From Cocleimonas sp. (GTDB taxonomy: Bacteria > Pseudomonadota > Gammaproteobacteria > Thiotrichales > Thiotrichaceae), in contig JAGLDT010000048.1 in assembly GCA_023145485.1 (NCBI GenBank), positions 1 to 11,361 on the forward strand: a stretch of DNA of 11,361 bases. The letters run 5' to 3'. The notes under the pieces are model-generated. The model ran no database searches. It saw nothing but the letters and a program-made list of their open reading frames with translations, and was not told the origin of the DNA. A program made the position numbers and the translations under genes. Shown here one piece after another: positions 1 through 7,135 of the stretch (positions are counted from its first letter, which is position 1; each line of letters begins with the position of its first letter).

Positions 1-42
1 GAAGTGGTTGAATAATAAACACTATCTGCGAAATCTAATCTT

Positions 43-1320
43 ATGACTCTGAACAATACTATCAATGACATGACTCAATATATGCAGCAAATTGGGGCAA
101 AGGCAAGAGTTGCTTCTAGCCTTTTAGCGGCTGCAGAAACGGCTATTAAAAATAATGCGTTAAATGTTATCGCTGATATGGTGATTGAAAATAAAGAATG
201 GCTGAAAAATGAAAATAATAAAGACTTGCAAGCGGGGAGAGAAAAGGGGCTAACAGATGCCCTATTAGACCGTTTAGCATTGACGGATGAAGGGATTGAT
301 AATATGGCAGAAGGCTTGCGTCAAATTGCAACGTTGCCTGATCCCATCGGTTCTATCAGCAATATGGACTACCGTCCGTCGGGAATTCAAGTGGGGCAAA
401 TGCGTGTGCCACTAGGTGTGATAGGGATTATTTATGAATCTCGCCCAAACGTAACCGTTGATGCGGCGGCTCTTTGTCTAAAATCTGGAAATGCAACTAT
501 ACTTAGGGGAGGCTCGGAAGCAATTCATTCGAATCGGGCGATTGCTTCTTGCATACAAAAGGGGTTGTTAGCAGTAGGATTACCCTGTGATAGTGTTCAA
601 GTGATTGAAACAACTGATCGTTCAGCCGTTGGTGAATTATTGCGTTTAAATGAATTTGTTGATGTGATTATTCCACGGGGCGGAAAAGGTTTAATTGAAC
701 GGGTGATGAAGGAGTCATTGATTCCGATTATTAAACATTTAGACGGTATTTGTCATGTCTATATTGATGATGACGCTGATCTAGAAAAGGCAGTGAGTGT
801 GGCTTATAACGCAAAAACACAGCGTTATGGAGTTTGTAATACGATGGAAACACTGCTCGTTGCGGAGTCTGTAGCAACGGAAGTATTAGCGGTATTAGCG
901 GATAGATATAGAGAAAAAGGTGTGGAGTTGCGGGGTTGTGACAAAACGCAGTCTATTATTGCCGACTGTATACCTGCGACAGAAGAGGATTGGGGAGAAG
1001 AATATCTTGCGGCTATTTTGTCGATCAAAATTGTTGCAGGACTAGATGATGCTATCCAGCATATCAATACTTATAGCTCGCAACACACCGACAGTATTGT
1101 TACACAAAATTATACCAAGGCACGGCGTTTTTTGAGGGAGGTGGATTCGAGTTCAGTCATGGTGAATGCATCCACACGTTTTGCCGATGGATTTGAATAT
1201 GGGCTTGGAGCAGAAATCGGCATTAGCACCGATAAATTACATGCACGTGGTCCAGTGGGGTTAGATGGTCTAACTTCAATGAAGTACGTGGTTTTTGGCG
1301 ATGGCCACATAAGGCAGTAA
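43..1320 (+). CDS. proA: Glutamate-5-semialdehyde dehydrogenase (gamma-glutamyl phosphate reductase)
   Basis: Second step of proline synthesis in the cytoplasm: NADPH-dependent reduction of gamma-glutamyl phosphate to glutamate-5-semialdehyde, which cyclises to pyrroline-5-carboxylate. The 425-residue product covers the whole family length. The conserved stretch from about residue 122 (PLGVIGIIYESRPNVTVDAA, then LRGGSEA) is present, as are IPRGGKGL and a C-terminal region with STRFADGFEYGLGAEIG and KLHARGPVGL. The expected catalytic cysteine is Cys265, in YGVCNTMETLL. Overall it is closest in my memory to the Pseudomonas-type protein. No clear ribosome-binding site precedes ATG 43. ATG 70 (416 residues) is an alternative, because homologues begin close to the QYMQQIGAKAR segment. 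nadD follows 180 bp downstream, in the order known from Pseudomonas. The partner kinase gene proB is not in the window. Confidence 0.96.
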   Translation: MTLNNTINDMTQYMQQIGAKARVASSLLAAAETAIKNNALNVIADMVIENKEWLKNENNKDLQAGREKGLTDALLDRLALTDEGIDNMAEGLRQIATLPDPIGSISNMDYRPSGIQVGQMRVPLGVIGIIYESRPNVTVDAAALCLKSGNATILRGGSEAIHSNRAIASCIQKGLLAVGLPCDSVQVIETTDRSAVGELLRLNEFVDVIIPRGGKGLIERVMKESLIPIIKHLDGICHVYIDDDADLEKAVSVAYNAKTQRYGVCNTMETLLVAESVATEVLAVLADRYREKGVELRGCDKTQSIIADCIPATEEDWGEEYLAAILSIKIVAGLDDAIQHINTYSSQHTDSIVTQNYTKARRFLREVDSSSVMVNASTRFADGFEYGLGAEIGISTDKLHARGPVGLDGLTSMKYVVFGDGHIRQ

Positions 1321-1385
1321 CAATATTTGAGTACCACCGCTCAAAACTTATAAACGAATAAATCTAAGCGCTAGGAAGCTTGCCT

Positions 1386-1434
1386 AAGGAGTGATGTTAT
1401 TGAATATTCATTCCTAAAAATAGAAAGGAGTGAT
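1386..1434 (+). repeat. 10-bp direct repeat flanking a shared complementary segment
   Basis: AAGGAGTGAT occurs at 1386-1395 and again at 1425-1434. Between them, TCATTCCT (1408-1415) can pair with AGGAGTGA in either copy (1387-1394 or 1426-1433), giving 8 bp including one G-T pair. The two hairpins exclude one another. The segment lies between proA and nadD and ends about 65 bp before the nadD start. No gene starts at either SD-like AAGGAG. The rest of the 1321-1500 gap shows nothing I can name. Function unknown; chance is possible. Confidence 0.4.
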
Positions 1435-1500
1435 ACTTGCTTGTTCTCTATTGGTAAAATTACCCCGTTAATAAGTGCCTAAAATAAAAGCGAGGATATT

Positions 1501-2199
1501 ATGATTGGAATTATGGGAGGGACATTTGACCCTATTCACTTTGGACACTTGCGCCCAGCATTAGAAGTTTGCGAGCGCTTATCCCTAACACAAGTACGAT
1601 TTATTCCGTGCAGCGTTCCCCCGCATCGAGCACAACCGATGGCGACAGCGAGACAGCGACTGAAAATGGTTGGGCTGGCACTTGCCAATACACCTCAATT
1701 CTTTCTTGATGATCGTGAGTTACGCCGTGGTGATAATGCATCTTATTCTGTTGATACCCTAAGATCATTGCTTGAGGAGTTTGATGAACCCTTAGCTTTA
1801 ATGCTTGGGGCAGATGCTTATTTAGGGTTTAACCGTTGGAAAAATTGGCGAGAAATTTTAGGAATGGCAAATCTGGTTGTTTCTTGTCGTCCAGGTCATA
1901 AAATTCCAAAATTAGAATCATGGGCTAAAGGACGTGTGGTTGAGTCTGCTGAAGAGTTAGAAAAGTATAAAGCAGGCAAGATTATGTTTATTGAAGTGAC
2001 TCAGCTTGCCATTTCTGCTACGGACATCCGTCGACAACTTTTAGATGGACTCAGTGCGCGTTATTTAATGCCGATTGAGGTCGCTGACTATATCAATAAG
2101 CATCAACTGTATCGTAATGTAGAGGAGTATGATGAGACGCGAGATTATGGGATTGCAAATATTATTGATCTTGAACGCCATGCCGTTTTAAGTGGTTAG
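1501..2199 (+). CDS. nadD: Nicotinate-nucleotide adenylyltransferase
   Basis: Cytoplasmic enzyme of NAD synthesis: joins nicotinate mononucleotide and ATP to give deamido-NAD and pyrophosphate. It shows the nucleotidyltransferase signature GGTFDPIHFGH at residues 6-16 (the HxGH motif is HFGH), LGADAY at about 102-107, and the C-terminal ISATDIRR at 171-178, which corresponds to the family's ISxTxIR motif. ARYLMPIEVADYI follows at 186-198, as usual near the end of NadD. At 232 residues it is about 18 longer than the roughly 213-residue E. coli enzyme; the extra part is a charged tail after residue 210. ATG 1501 has a GAGGA ribosome-binding site just upstream (AGCGAGGATATT). It sits before rsfS and rlmH, its standard proteobacterial neighbours. 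Confidence 0.96.
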   Translation: MIGIMGGTFDPIHFGHLRPALEVCERLSLTQVRFIPCSVPPHRAQPMATARQRLKMVGLALANTPQFFLDDRELRRGDNASYSVDTLRSLLEEFDEPLALMLGADAYLGFNRWKNWREILGMANLVVSCRPGHKIPKLESWAKGRVVESAEELEKYKAGKIMFIEVTQLAISATDIRRQLLDGLSARYLMPIEVADYINKHQLYRNVEEYDETRDYGIANIIDLERHAVLSG

Positions 2200-2253
2200 G
2201 TTTTCTCCTTTAGAGCAGATATAATCAATCATTTTTAGTCTAAGAAAATACCT

Positions 2254-2604
2254 ATGGAATTAAAACAATTAGTTACGCTTTGTCACAATGCACTTGATGC
2301 AATGAAAGCTGAAAATATTATTATTCTTGATGTAACGGATAAATCATCAATGAATGACGTGATGATTTTTGCAACAGGAACCTCCACGCGGCACGTAAAA
2401 GCATTAGCGGTCTCGATTAATTCAGATGCTAAAAAAGCAGGGGTTGAACCCTTTGGAATAGAAGGTGCAAATGAGGGGCAGTGGGCATTAGTTGATCTTG
2501 GTGATATTGTTGTGCATATTATGTTGCCTGATGTTAGAGAATTTTATCAGTTAGAAAGACTCTGGCAAGATGACGATAATAGGGTTGTTGCTGAGAGTGC
2601 GTAA
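2254..2604 (+). CDS. rsfS: Ribosomal silencing factor RsfS (Iojap family)
   Basis: Binds ribosomal protein uL14 on the 50S subunit and blocks joining with the 30S subunit, lowering translation in stationary phase or starvation (known for the family). The 116-residue protein shows the family pattern: LDVTDKSSMNDVMIFATGTS (25-44) followed by RHVKALA, then EGQWALVDLGDIVVHIM (74-90) and the end motif REFYQLERLW (95-104). Length is normal. The start is poorly marked, with only AAGAAAATACCT before ATG 2254, but the frame covers the full domain. It begins 54 bp after nadD and its stop codon directly abuts the rlmH start, so the two are probably translationally coupled. Confidence 0.96.
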   Translation: MELKQLVTLCHNALDAMKAENIIILDVTDKSSMNDVMIFATGTSTRHVKALAVSINSDAKKAGVEPFGIEGANEGQWALVDLGDIVVHIMLPDVREFYQLERLWQDDDNRVVAESA

Positions 2605-3084
2605 ATGCGTATTTATTTATTAGCCATTGGTACTAAAATGCCACAATGGGTTAGTAAGGGCTATGTTGAGTATTCTCATCGTATGCCCGCTAAATGCAAA
2701 CTCATTTTAAAAGAAATACCTGCTGAAAAAAGGAATAAAAATAGTAATATAGAAGCAATACAAAGCAAAGAAGCGAGTAAGTTGTTAAATGCAATCCCTA
2801 AAAATGCTCGGATTATTGCGCTGGATGGACAAGGTTCTATTTGGAGTACAGAAAAGCTAGCAACACGAATGGAGCACTGGATGATGTCAGGTCAAGATAT
2901 TGCTTTACTGATTGGTGGGCCTGATGGGCTTACGCCTGAAGTCCTTAGCCAAGCTAATGAACACTGGTCTTTGTCAAATTTAACCTTTCCTCATCCTTTA
3001 GTGCGTATTATTGTTGCTGAACAGCTTTATCGAGCATGGACAGTGACTGAAAATCATCCTTATCATCGTGCTTGCAAGAAATAA
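2605..3084 (+). CDS. rlmH: 23S rRNA (pseudouridine1915-N3)-methyltransferase
   Basis: SPOUT-class methyltransferase that uses S-adenosylmethionine to methylate N3 of pseudouridine 1915 in helix 69 of 23S rRNA on the assembled ribosome. The 159 residues match the E. coli length (155). Visible hallmarks are the N-terminal LAIGTKMPQWV (6-16), EIPAEKR, the cofactor-binding knot loop LIGGPDGL (102-109), and the C-terminal block from WSLSNLTFPHPLVR to the family ending NHPYHR (150-155), here followed by ACKK. ATG 2605 directly follows the rsfS TAA with no spacer. In Pseudomonas this cluster runs on into mrdA and rodA; here a cobalamin-regulated gene follows after 328 bp. Confidence 0.97.
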   Translation: MRIYLLAIGTKMPQWVSKGYVEYSHRMPAKCKLILKEIPAEKRNKNSNIEAIQSKEASKLLNAIPKNARIIALDGQGSIWSTEKLATRMEHWMMSGQDIALLIGGPDGLTPEVLSQANEHWSLSNLTFPHPLVRIIVAEQLYRAWTVTENHPYHRACKK

Positions 3085-3177
3085 CGTTCTATAGATGTTC
3101 ACCTATTAAATTTTCTTTGTAGGGGCAATTATGTACCTGAAAGACTATACTTTTAAATAACGTCATTTTTAAGCTTA

Positions 3178-3208
3178 TTAACAGTTCCTGAATATTTTTA
3201 TGTATAAT
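3178..3208 (+). promoter_or_regulatory. Candidate sigma-70 promoter for the cobalamin-riboswitch transcript
   Basis: A consensus -10 box TATAAT lies at 3203-3208. The best -35 candidate is TTAACA at 3178-3183, with a long 19-bp spacer. The predicted start of transcription, near 3215, is just before the first riboswitch stem at 3221. This position supports it more than the -35 match does. Between rlmH (ends 3084) and this point I see no gene and no clear terminator. Confidence 0.55.
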
Positions 3209-3220
3209 CCTTCGCTTCAT

Positions 3221-3403
3221 ATTTCAGGTGCTATATTGTAAGTCATTACAGGTGAAACGGGAAAATAGTGCAACTCTATTACTGCCCCCGCAACAGTAAA
3301 ATGCTAAATTTTAGGATGAAAAATACCTAAAAACGATAAGTCTGGAGACCGGCCTGAAATTTTTTCAATTCCAGTTACACGGGATGGTGTAATTTTACAG
3401 GAG
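3221..3403 (+). ncRNA. Cobalamin (B12) riboswitch with expression platform
   Basis: Adenosylcobalamin-type aptamer. Conserved parts in order: closing stem ATTTCAGG (3221-3228), which pairs perfectly with CCTGAAAT (3353-3360); GGTGAAACGGGAA (3251-3263); CTGCCCCCGCAAC (3282-3294); and the B12 box AAGTCTGGAGACCGGCC (3338-3354). A P5 hairpin AATAG/CTATT (3264-3268/3276-3280) presents loop L5, and a downstream hairpin ATTCC/GGGAT (3368-3372/3381-3385) presents L13. L5 (GTGCAACT, 3268-3275) and L13 (AGTTACAC, 3373-3380) are complementary at 7 of 8 positions. The ribosome-binding site AGGAG (3399-3403) follows closely, which suggests control of translation: cobalamin should lower expression of the CbiM-family gene. 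It fills the 328-bp gap after rlmH together with its promoter. Confidence 0.96.
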
Positions 3404-3412
3404 TTATTTTTC

Positions 3413-4099
3413 ATGCATATTGAAGTTGGTGTAGTACAAGACGCTAAAATGATTTTAAGCTATGGCACGGCGATCGCATCATTTGGCTATTTAGCAAAAC
3501 AAGTTTGGAGTGCATCTCAGGAAAAAGGTTGGTTATCCTTAGCACTGCGTAGTCTAATTGCTAGCTTATTGGTATTAATATTTTTTGAAGTCTTTCCTCA
3601 TCACCCTGTTGGGGTTTCAGAGGTTCATTTAATTTTAGGCTCAACGCTATTTTTACTGTTTGGACTAGTGCCCGCTGGTATCGCTTTGACAATAGGACTC
3701 TTAGTTCAAGGGTTTTTCTTTGCACCTTTTGACTTACCTAATTATACGGTGAATGTAACGACGTTATTAGTTCCTTTATTTGTTATGGCTGCGCTAGCAA
3801 AAAAGATAATTCCGCAAAATATGGCGTACAAAGATTTAGCTTATTCTCAAGTCCTAAAGCTATCACTTGCCTATCAAGGCGGTATTGTGACATGGGTTGT
3901 ATTTTGGGCAGTCTACGGGCAGGGATTTGCAAGTGAAAATCTTATCTCAGTTGTTGCGTTTGCAGGGGCTTATATGACGGTTGTTATCCTAGAGCCTTTA
4001 GTTGATCTTGCTGTATTAGCAGGAGTGAAAGTTGCATCAGGTCTGAAGAATAGCCCATTAGTAACGACACGTTTGTATAAAGAATCTACAATCAATTAA
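3413..4099 (+). CDS. CbiM-family ECF transporter S component, putative cobalt uptake protein
   Basis: Polytopic inner-membrane protein of 228 residues in the CbiM/NikM family, the substrate-binding subunits of energy-coupling factor transporters for cobalt or nickel. It starts with Met-His, the N-terminal pair that forms part of the metal site in characterised members. A further candidate ligand is His72 in GVSEVHLILGS (67-77), with His63-His64 just before. Hydrophobic segments lie at about 45-62, 72-100, 115-130, 150-168 and 176-205. The ATG is set by AGGAG at 3399-3403. The cobalamin riboswitch makes cobalt the likely substrate, since B12 would repress uptake of its own metal. No CbiN, CbiQ or CbiO gene is adjacent, so the energising partners are encoded elsewhere or not used. 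A strong terminator downstream makes it a single-gene unit. Confidence 0.85.
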   Translation: MHIEVGVVQDAKMILSYGTAIASFGYLAKQVWSASQEKGWLSLALRSLIASLLVLIFFEVFPHHPVGVSEVHLILGSTLFLLFGLVPAGIALTIGLLVQGFFFAPFDLPNYTVNVTTLLVPLFVMAALAKKIIPQNMAYKDLAYSQVLKLSLAYQGGIVTWVVFWAVYGQGFASENLISVVAFAGAYMTVVILEPLVDLAVLAGVKVASGLKNSPLVTTRLYKESTIN

Positions 4100-4210
4100 G
4101 TTACCCACCTTGTTTGCCTTTTTATCCCTTTTTGAGTTATCTCAATCGTTGCGTAGAATGACTATGCGTCTCTAGAAATTATTTATGCGAAAGACTATAG
4201 TTTCAGTGCA
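4100..4210 (-). repeat. Interspersed repeat element, copy A
   Basis: Non-coding stretch directly after the cbiM-family gene that resembles, in reverse complement, the sequence at 11236-11361. Block 1: 4114-4128 versus 11343-11357 (GGGAYAAAAAGGCAA on the element strand), 14/15 identical. Block 2: 4145-4168 versus 11302-11325, 23/24 identical, including 20 consecutive bases (4149-4168). The blocks are 16 bp apart here and 17 bp apart in the other copy. A looser third match is AGTTTC at 4199-4204 (GAAACT on the element strand). Block 2 can fold into a short hairpin (7 pairs including two G-U, loop AATGA). The element lies between the gene and its terminator, so it is probably part of the 3' untranslated RNA. 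Confidence 0.7.
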
Positions 4211-4220
4211 TAACAATATT

Positions 4221-4262
4221 CCCCCTTTCCATCATCAAAGAAAGGGGGAGTTTTATTATTTT
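4221..4262 (+). terminator. Rho-independent terminator of the cbiM-family gene
   Basis: A perfect 9-bp GC-rich stem CCCCCTTTC (4221-4229) and GAAAGGGGG (4240-4248) encloses a 10-nt loop and is followed by TTTTATTATTTTT. On the opposite strand the stem is not followed by a T-rich run, so it should work mainly for the plus-strand gene. It ends about 90 bp before the convergent gene at 4353. Confidence 0.88.
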
Positions 4263-4352
4263 TACTATTGTTTGTGACGCTCTATCCCTAGAAACGCCAT
4301 ATTTTTATAGACCGACCATCTGTGTTTAAGTTCCTTTTATACTTACCTTTTT

Positions 4353-4916
4353 TTAAAAAATAAGTAAAATGGCAAGGATAATGGCGATTAGAATGAACAT
4401 GATCATTGCAAGCAAGGAAAATACGCCAAGAATGAGCCAAAAAGGATTAATAAGCGCGCTGATACTGATATAAGAACCCAACATATCATCTGCTTCACTT
4501 AGAATTGAGCGGATGCTAAATAAGCTTTTGATGGTACCGAAGAGTCCTATTTTTTTGGTTTTATTGTTCCGCAAATTTTGTACCGTTTCCTGAACGTCTT
4601 CTTTTGCATCATCAACCATCTCACTAACAATATCAGGCAAATCTTTTAACTCCTCTAATGCCCACCAAAAACGAGAGAGAATGAGAACAGGAATAAGTGT
4701 GATACCACTAAGTATTGATGCTGTGAGTAAAGAATAACTGTTAAGAAAAAATAGCCAGACAAAAAACCATACAGTCAATAATAAACCCAGAAAAACAGCC
4801 CCCCGCATACTATCGGAAATGCTATCCACTAAGGGGATAAGATTCTCAAATGTTTTAATCAAGTCCTTTGTGGTCTCTGATTTTTTAGATGATTTACTTT
4901 GTTCTTTTTCAGACAT
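4353..4916 (-). CDS. Hypothetical membrane protein
   Basis: I do not recognise a family. The 187-residue product has a charged, Ser/Lys/Glu-rich start (residues 1-20), two hydrophobic segments at about 38-58 and 62-81, and a polar charged middle (about 86-145) that includes an acidic helical stretch, EMVDDAKEDVQETVQ. A very hydrophobic C-terminus (about 155-187) could cross the membrane once or twice. It has no signal peptide and no cysteine, and no catalytic motif is visible. Base use resembles its neighbours. It starts 80 bp after rlmG on the same strand and may be the last gene of that unit. The start is weakly supported: only TTGAGAATC precedes ATG 4916. A likely real coding gene because of its coherent membrane topology, but function unknown. 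Confidence 0.75.
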   Translation of the reverse strand: MSEKEQSKSSKKSETTKDLIKTFENLIPLVDSISDSMRGAVFLGLLLTVWFFVWLFFLNSYSLLTASILSGITLIPVLILSRFWWALEELKDLPDIVSEMVDDAKEDVQETVQNLRNNKTKKIGLFGTIKSLFSIRSILSEADDMLGSYISISALINPFWLILGVFSLLAMIMFILIAIILAILLIF

Positions 4917-4996
4917 AAATAGATTCTCAATACCTTAGGAACGTGTGGTTGGTTTTTAGCGAATGATTGATTGTTGAAATATTATACTTCTCTATG

Positions 4997-6142
4997 CTAT
5001 CCCTTCCGCACGGCTGAAATCACTTGAAATTTGTCATTAGCAGCAATGATTTTACTATTACCAAAGATCTTTTTTAATTTGGCTGAATATTGTAAATGCC
5101 GATTGCCTACTATCCAAAGTGCTCCCCCTTTTTTTAGCTTTTTAAAGCTTTGAGTAAACATCTTCCATGCAGTTTGGTCGCCAATGCTGTGTTGTTGATG
5201 AAAGGGAGGGTTACAGAGAATGAGATTAATATTGCTATGGGGGAATTGATCTAAGCAGTCACTTACTAAAAAATTAGCTTCAGATTTATGTTTATAAATT
5301 TTCTCATAATTCATTTTTGCCGATGCAACCGCCATATACGATTCATCTAGAAAGTTGACGTTACTCTCTTCCTGATAGCGTTGCGCAATAATACCTAATA
5401 CGCCATTGCCACACCCAAGGTCTACAATATGTTTGGCGGTGGGAAGTTTTTTAAACTGGTCTAACATCAGCAATGTGGCGTAATCTAGCTTATCTTTTGA
5501 AAACACATTAGCATGATTACTAAGGTGAATTCCGAGTGATTTAACATGATAGTCTTTGGGGTAAGGGCTATTTACTTCAGCACTTATTTTCTCATGCTGA
5601 GTAAAGATCAAACGTGCTTTTTTCTTTGCTAATGAGGTCGTGGTTGTTCCTAGTATTTTCTCAAATAGCTGTAGTGTGGCGCTATGGATATGGCGCGTCA
5701 TTGCTGATGATATAATCAATGTATGGCTATCAATCAGTGGTCTTAGCTTAATAAGCTGATGTTCTAATAGTGCGCTGGTTTTAGGTATTTTGATAAGAAC
5801 AATGTCAAATATTCCCGTAGGTGTTTCAGTGCTTGGAACATATTCTAGAGCTGAGTCTAAATGATTAATCTTTAAATTATGTGACGTTGATCGCTGATTG
5901 ATATAAGAATCTGACCATGTTTGTAGCGTGTATTGATGTAGACTCGTTGCTAATGCGCCAAACTGATCATTAATAATCAATAGTTTGCTCTCTGCTTTTA
6001 AGGCATTTGTTTGGCGTAAATAATTTAATAAATATTCATCTGCAGCATCCCAAGCACGTAATGTTTGCTTTTTTTGTAATGGTAATCGTTGCAGTTGGAA
6101 TTTTCCTAATGCATTGCTGAACATTTCAATTTCTTGATTCAT
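4997..6142 (-). CDS. rlmG: 23S rRNA (guanine1835-N2)-methyltransferase
   Basis: S-adenosylmethionine-dependent methyltransferase that modifies N2 of G1835 in 23S rRNA. Two domains are visible: an N-terminal degenerate methyltransferase-like half beginning LQRLPLQ...AWDAADEYLL (about 17-39), and a catalytic C-terminal half with cofactor motif DLGCGNGVLG (241-250), acidic LDES (265-268) and the N6/N2-guanine type active-site motif NPPF (311-314) followed by HQQH. The N-terminal pattern and LCNPPFHQQHSIGD separate RlmG from the related RsmC. The open frame extends to ATG 6178. I prefer ATG 6142 (381 residues): it lies 5 bp after the upstream transporter stop, has GAGAG about 11 bp upstream, and best matches the E. 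coli length of 378. The longer start has no ribosome-binding site and would overlap the upstream gene by 31 bp. Confidence 0.94.
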   Translation of the reverse strand: MNQEIEMFSNALGKFQLQRLPLQKKQTLRAWDAADEYLLNYLRQTNALKAESKLLIINDQFGALATSLHQYTLQTWSDSYINQRSTSHNLKINHLDSALEYVPSTETPTGIFDIVLIKIPKTSALLEHQLIKLRPLIDSHTLIISSAMTRHIHSATLQLFEKILGTTTTSLAKKKARLIFTQHEKISAEVNSPYPKDYHVKSLGIHLSNHANVFSKDKLDYATLLMLDQFKKLPTAKHIVDLGCGNGVLGIIAQRYQEESNVNFLDESYMAVASAKMNYEKIYKHKSEANFLVSDCLDQFPHSNINLILCNPPFHQQHSIGDQTAWKMFTQSFKKLKKGGALWIVGNRHLQYSAKLKKIFGNSKIIAANDKFQVISAVRKG

Positions 6143-6147
6143 AACAA

Positions 6148-7029
6148 TTAATTCTCTCTTTTTTGCACTGAAAGCCATAAACCAATGGCAATCGAAATAC
6201 CACCGAATAGGTGATAAAGTTGTATTTTTTCATTTAGAAACACCACTGCCATTAATACAGCAAACAATGGCATGAGGTGAATAAATTGTCCGCCAATACT
6301 CGCGCCTACTTTAGATATTCCATAATTCCATGCGAGATAAGCAAAAATGGAAGGGAATAGGGCGGTATATAATAGTGCGAACAATGTGCTCTGGTTCATT
6401 AATAAACCCGCTTCATTGAAGGGGTTGATAAGATAAAGGGGGAGTAAGATAATTAAACCTAATATCATTGTGGAGCCTAAGAAACTCAGTGCGCCCAACT
6501 CGCTCGGACGATAGTGTTTAAGAAAAATAGAGTATAAAGCCCAGTCTAGTGACCCGATTAAAATCCATAAATCGCCTTTATTAAAGCTAAGTTGCTTTAT
6601 AACGTTAATATCCAGTTTGCTAAGAATAATAAAAACACCGAGTAGAGAGACAATGACCCCCGCTATTTGTAGTGAGTTTATTTTTTCTGCAAAAAATAGA
6701 CTTGAGATAATCAATATAAAAATAGGAATAAAGGAGTTCAGCAAGGTGCCATTAGTGGCGGTGGTGTATTGCAAGCCAATATAAGCGAGGGTGTTAAATG
6801 CGGTAACACTCAATACTGCCAGTAAAGTAAGTACCCCTAGATGACGTTTTATAATCGGCCATTGTCGTATGATTGGTTTGATGATAAAAGGAAAAATAAT
6901 AGCCAATGCTAATGCCCAACGCCAAAATGAAAGTGACACAGGGGATGCTTGATCAGCGATAGCTCGACCGACAATAAAATTTCCTGCCCAAAAAAGCGGG
7001 GGAAGCAATAGGATGAAGTAGGGTTTCAT
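6148..7029 (-). CDS. EamA/DMT-family membrane transporter
   Basis: Drug/metabolite transporter superfamily protein of the ten-helix EamA type, 293 residues, inner membrane. Two repeats of about 140 residues are visible. The first opens with LPPLFWAGNFIVGRAIA and SFWRWALALAIIFP, the typical EamA start; the second begins near residue 150 with GDLWILIGSLDWALYSIFLK. The end, VVFLNEKIQLYHLFGGISIAIG, is also typical. Substrates in this family vary widely (amino acids, nucleosides, metabolites), mostly by export, so none can be assigned here. It is the first gene of the leftward group and ends 5 bp before the preferred rlmG start, so the two are probably cotranscribed. No strong ribosome-binding site precedes ATG 7029. 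Confidence 0.9.
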   Translation of the reverse strand: MKPYFILLLPPLFWAGNFIVGRAIADQASPVSLSFWRWALALAIIFPFIIKPIIRQWPIIKRHLGVLTLLAVLSVTAFNTLAYIGLQYTTATNGTLLNSFIPIFILIISSLFFAEKINSLQIAGVIVSLLGVFIILSKLDINVIKQLSFNKGDLWILIGSLDWALYSIFLKHYRPSELGALSFLGSTMILGLIILLPLYLINPFNEAGLLMNQSTLFALLYTALFPSIFAYLAWNYGISKVGASIGGQFIHLMPLFAVLMAVVFLNEKIQLYHLFGGISIAIGLWLSVQKREN

Positions 7030-7135
7030 ATCAGTGGTTGATTTAGCATTTGGGAGATAAATTATATATTAGTAATGAACTGAATGATTGTTGTATCGTC
7101 AAACAGCTTGAAGCTAAAATTATAAGAGGAACAAT
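7030..7135. promoter_or_regulatory. Divergent intergenic region between the DMT transporter and SGNH genes
   Basis: The 106-bp gap must hold promoters for both directions. Leftward, TATAAT is read on the minus strand at 7066-7061, about 30 bp before the transporter start, with no convincing -35 box. Rightward, TAAAAT (7115-7120) lies too close to the start at 7136 to be a comfortable -10 box. AGAGGA just before ATG 7136 is a good ribosome-binding site. No clear operator was seen. Confidence 0.3.

Noticed and set aside
1..15. GAA GTG GTT GAA TAA could be the last codons of an upstream gene.
   Set aside because: Five codons are too few to support a gene call.
825..1067. Open frame on the minus strand within proA; similar antisense frames lie at 1110-1337, 8335-8535, 9527-9904, 10387-10608 and 11175-11357.
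   Set aside because: All overlap well-supported genes or the repeat element, have no recognisable motifs and no ribosome-binding site.
1394..1417. Seven-codon open frame after AAGGAG upstream of nadD (possible leader peptide).
   Set aside because: Spacing from AAGGAG to the ATG is only about 2 nt and the peptide shows no run of regulatory codons.
3139..4199. GAAAGACTATA occurs at 3139-3149 and 4189-4199, suggesting a third repeat-element copy upstream of the riboswitch.
   Set aside because: About a dozen shared 11-mers are expected by chance in a window this size, and the diagnostic blocks of the element are absent at 3085-3139.
6143..6178. Longer RlmG start at 6178 (12 extra residues).
   Set aside because: No ribosome-binding site, it overlaps the upstream transporter gene, and the extra residues have no counterpart in the E. 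coli protein.
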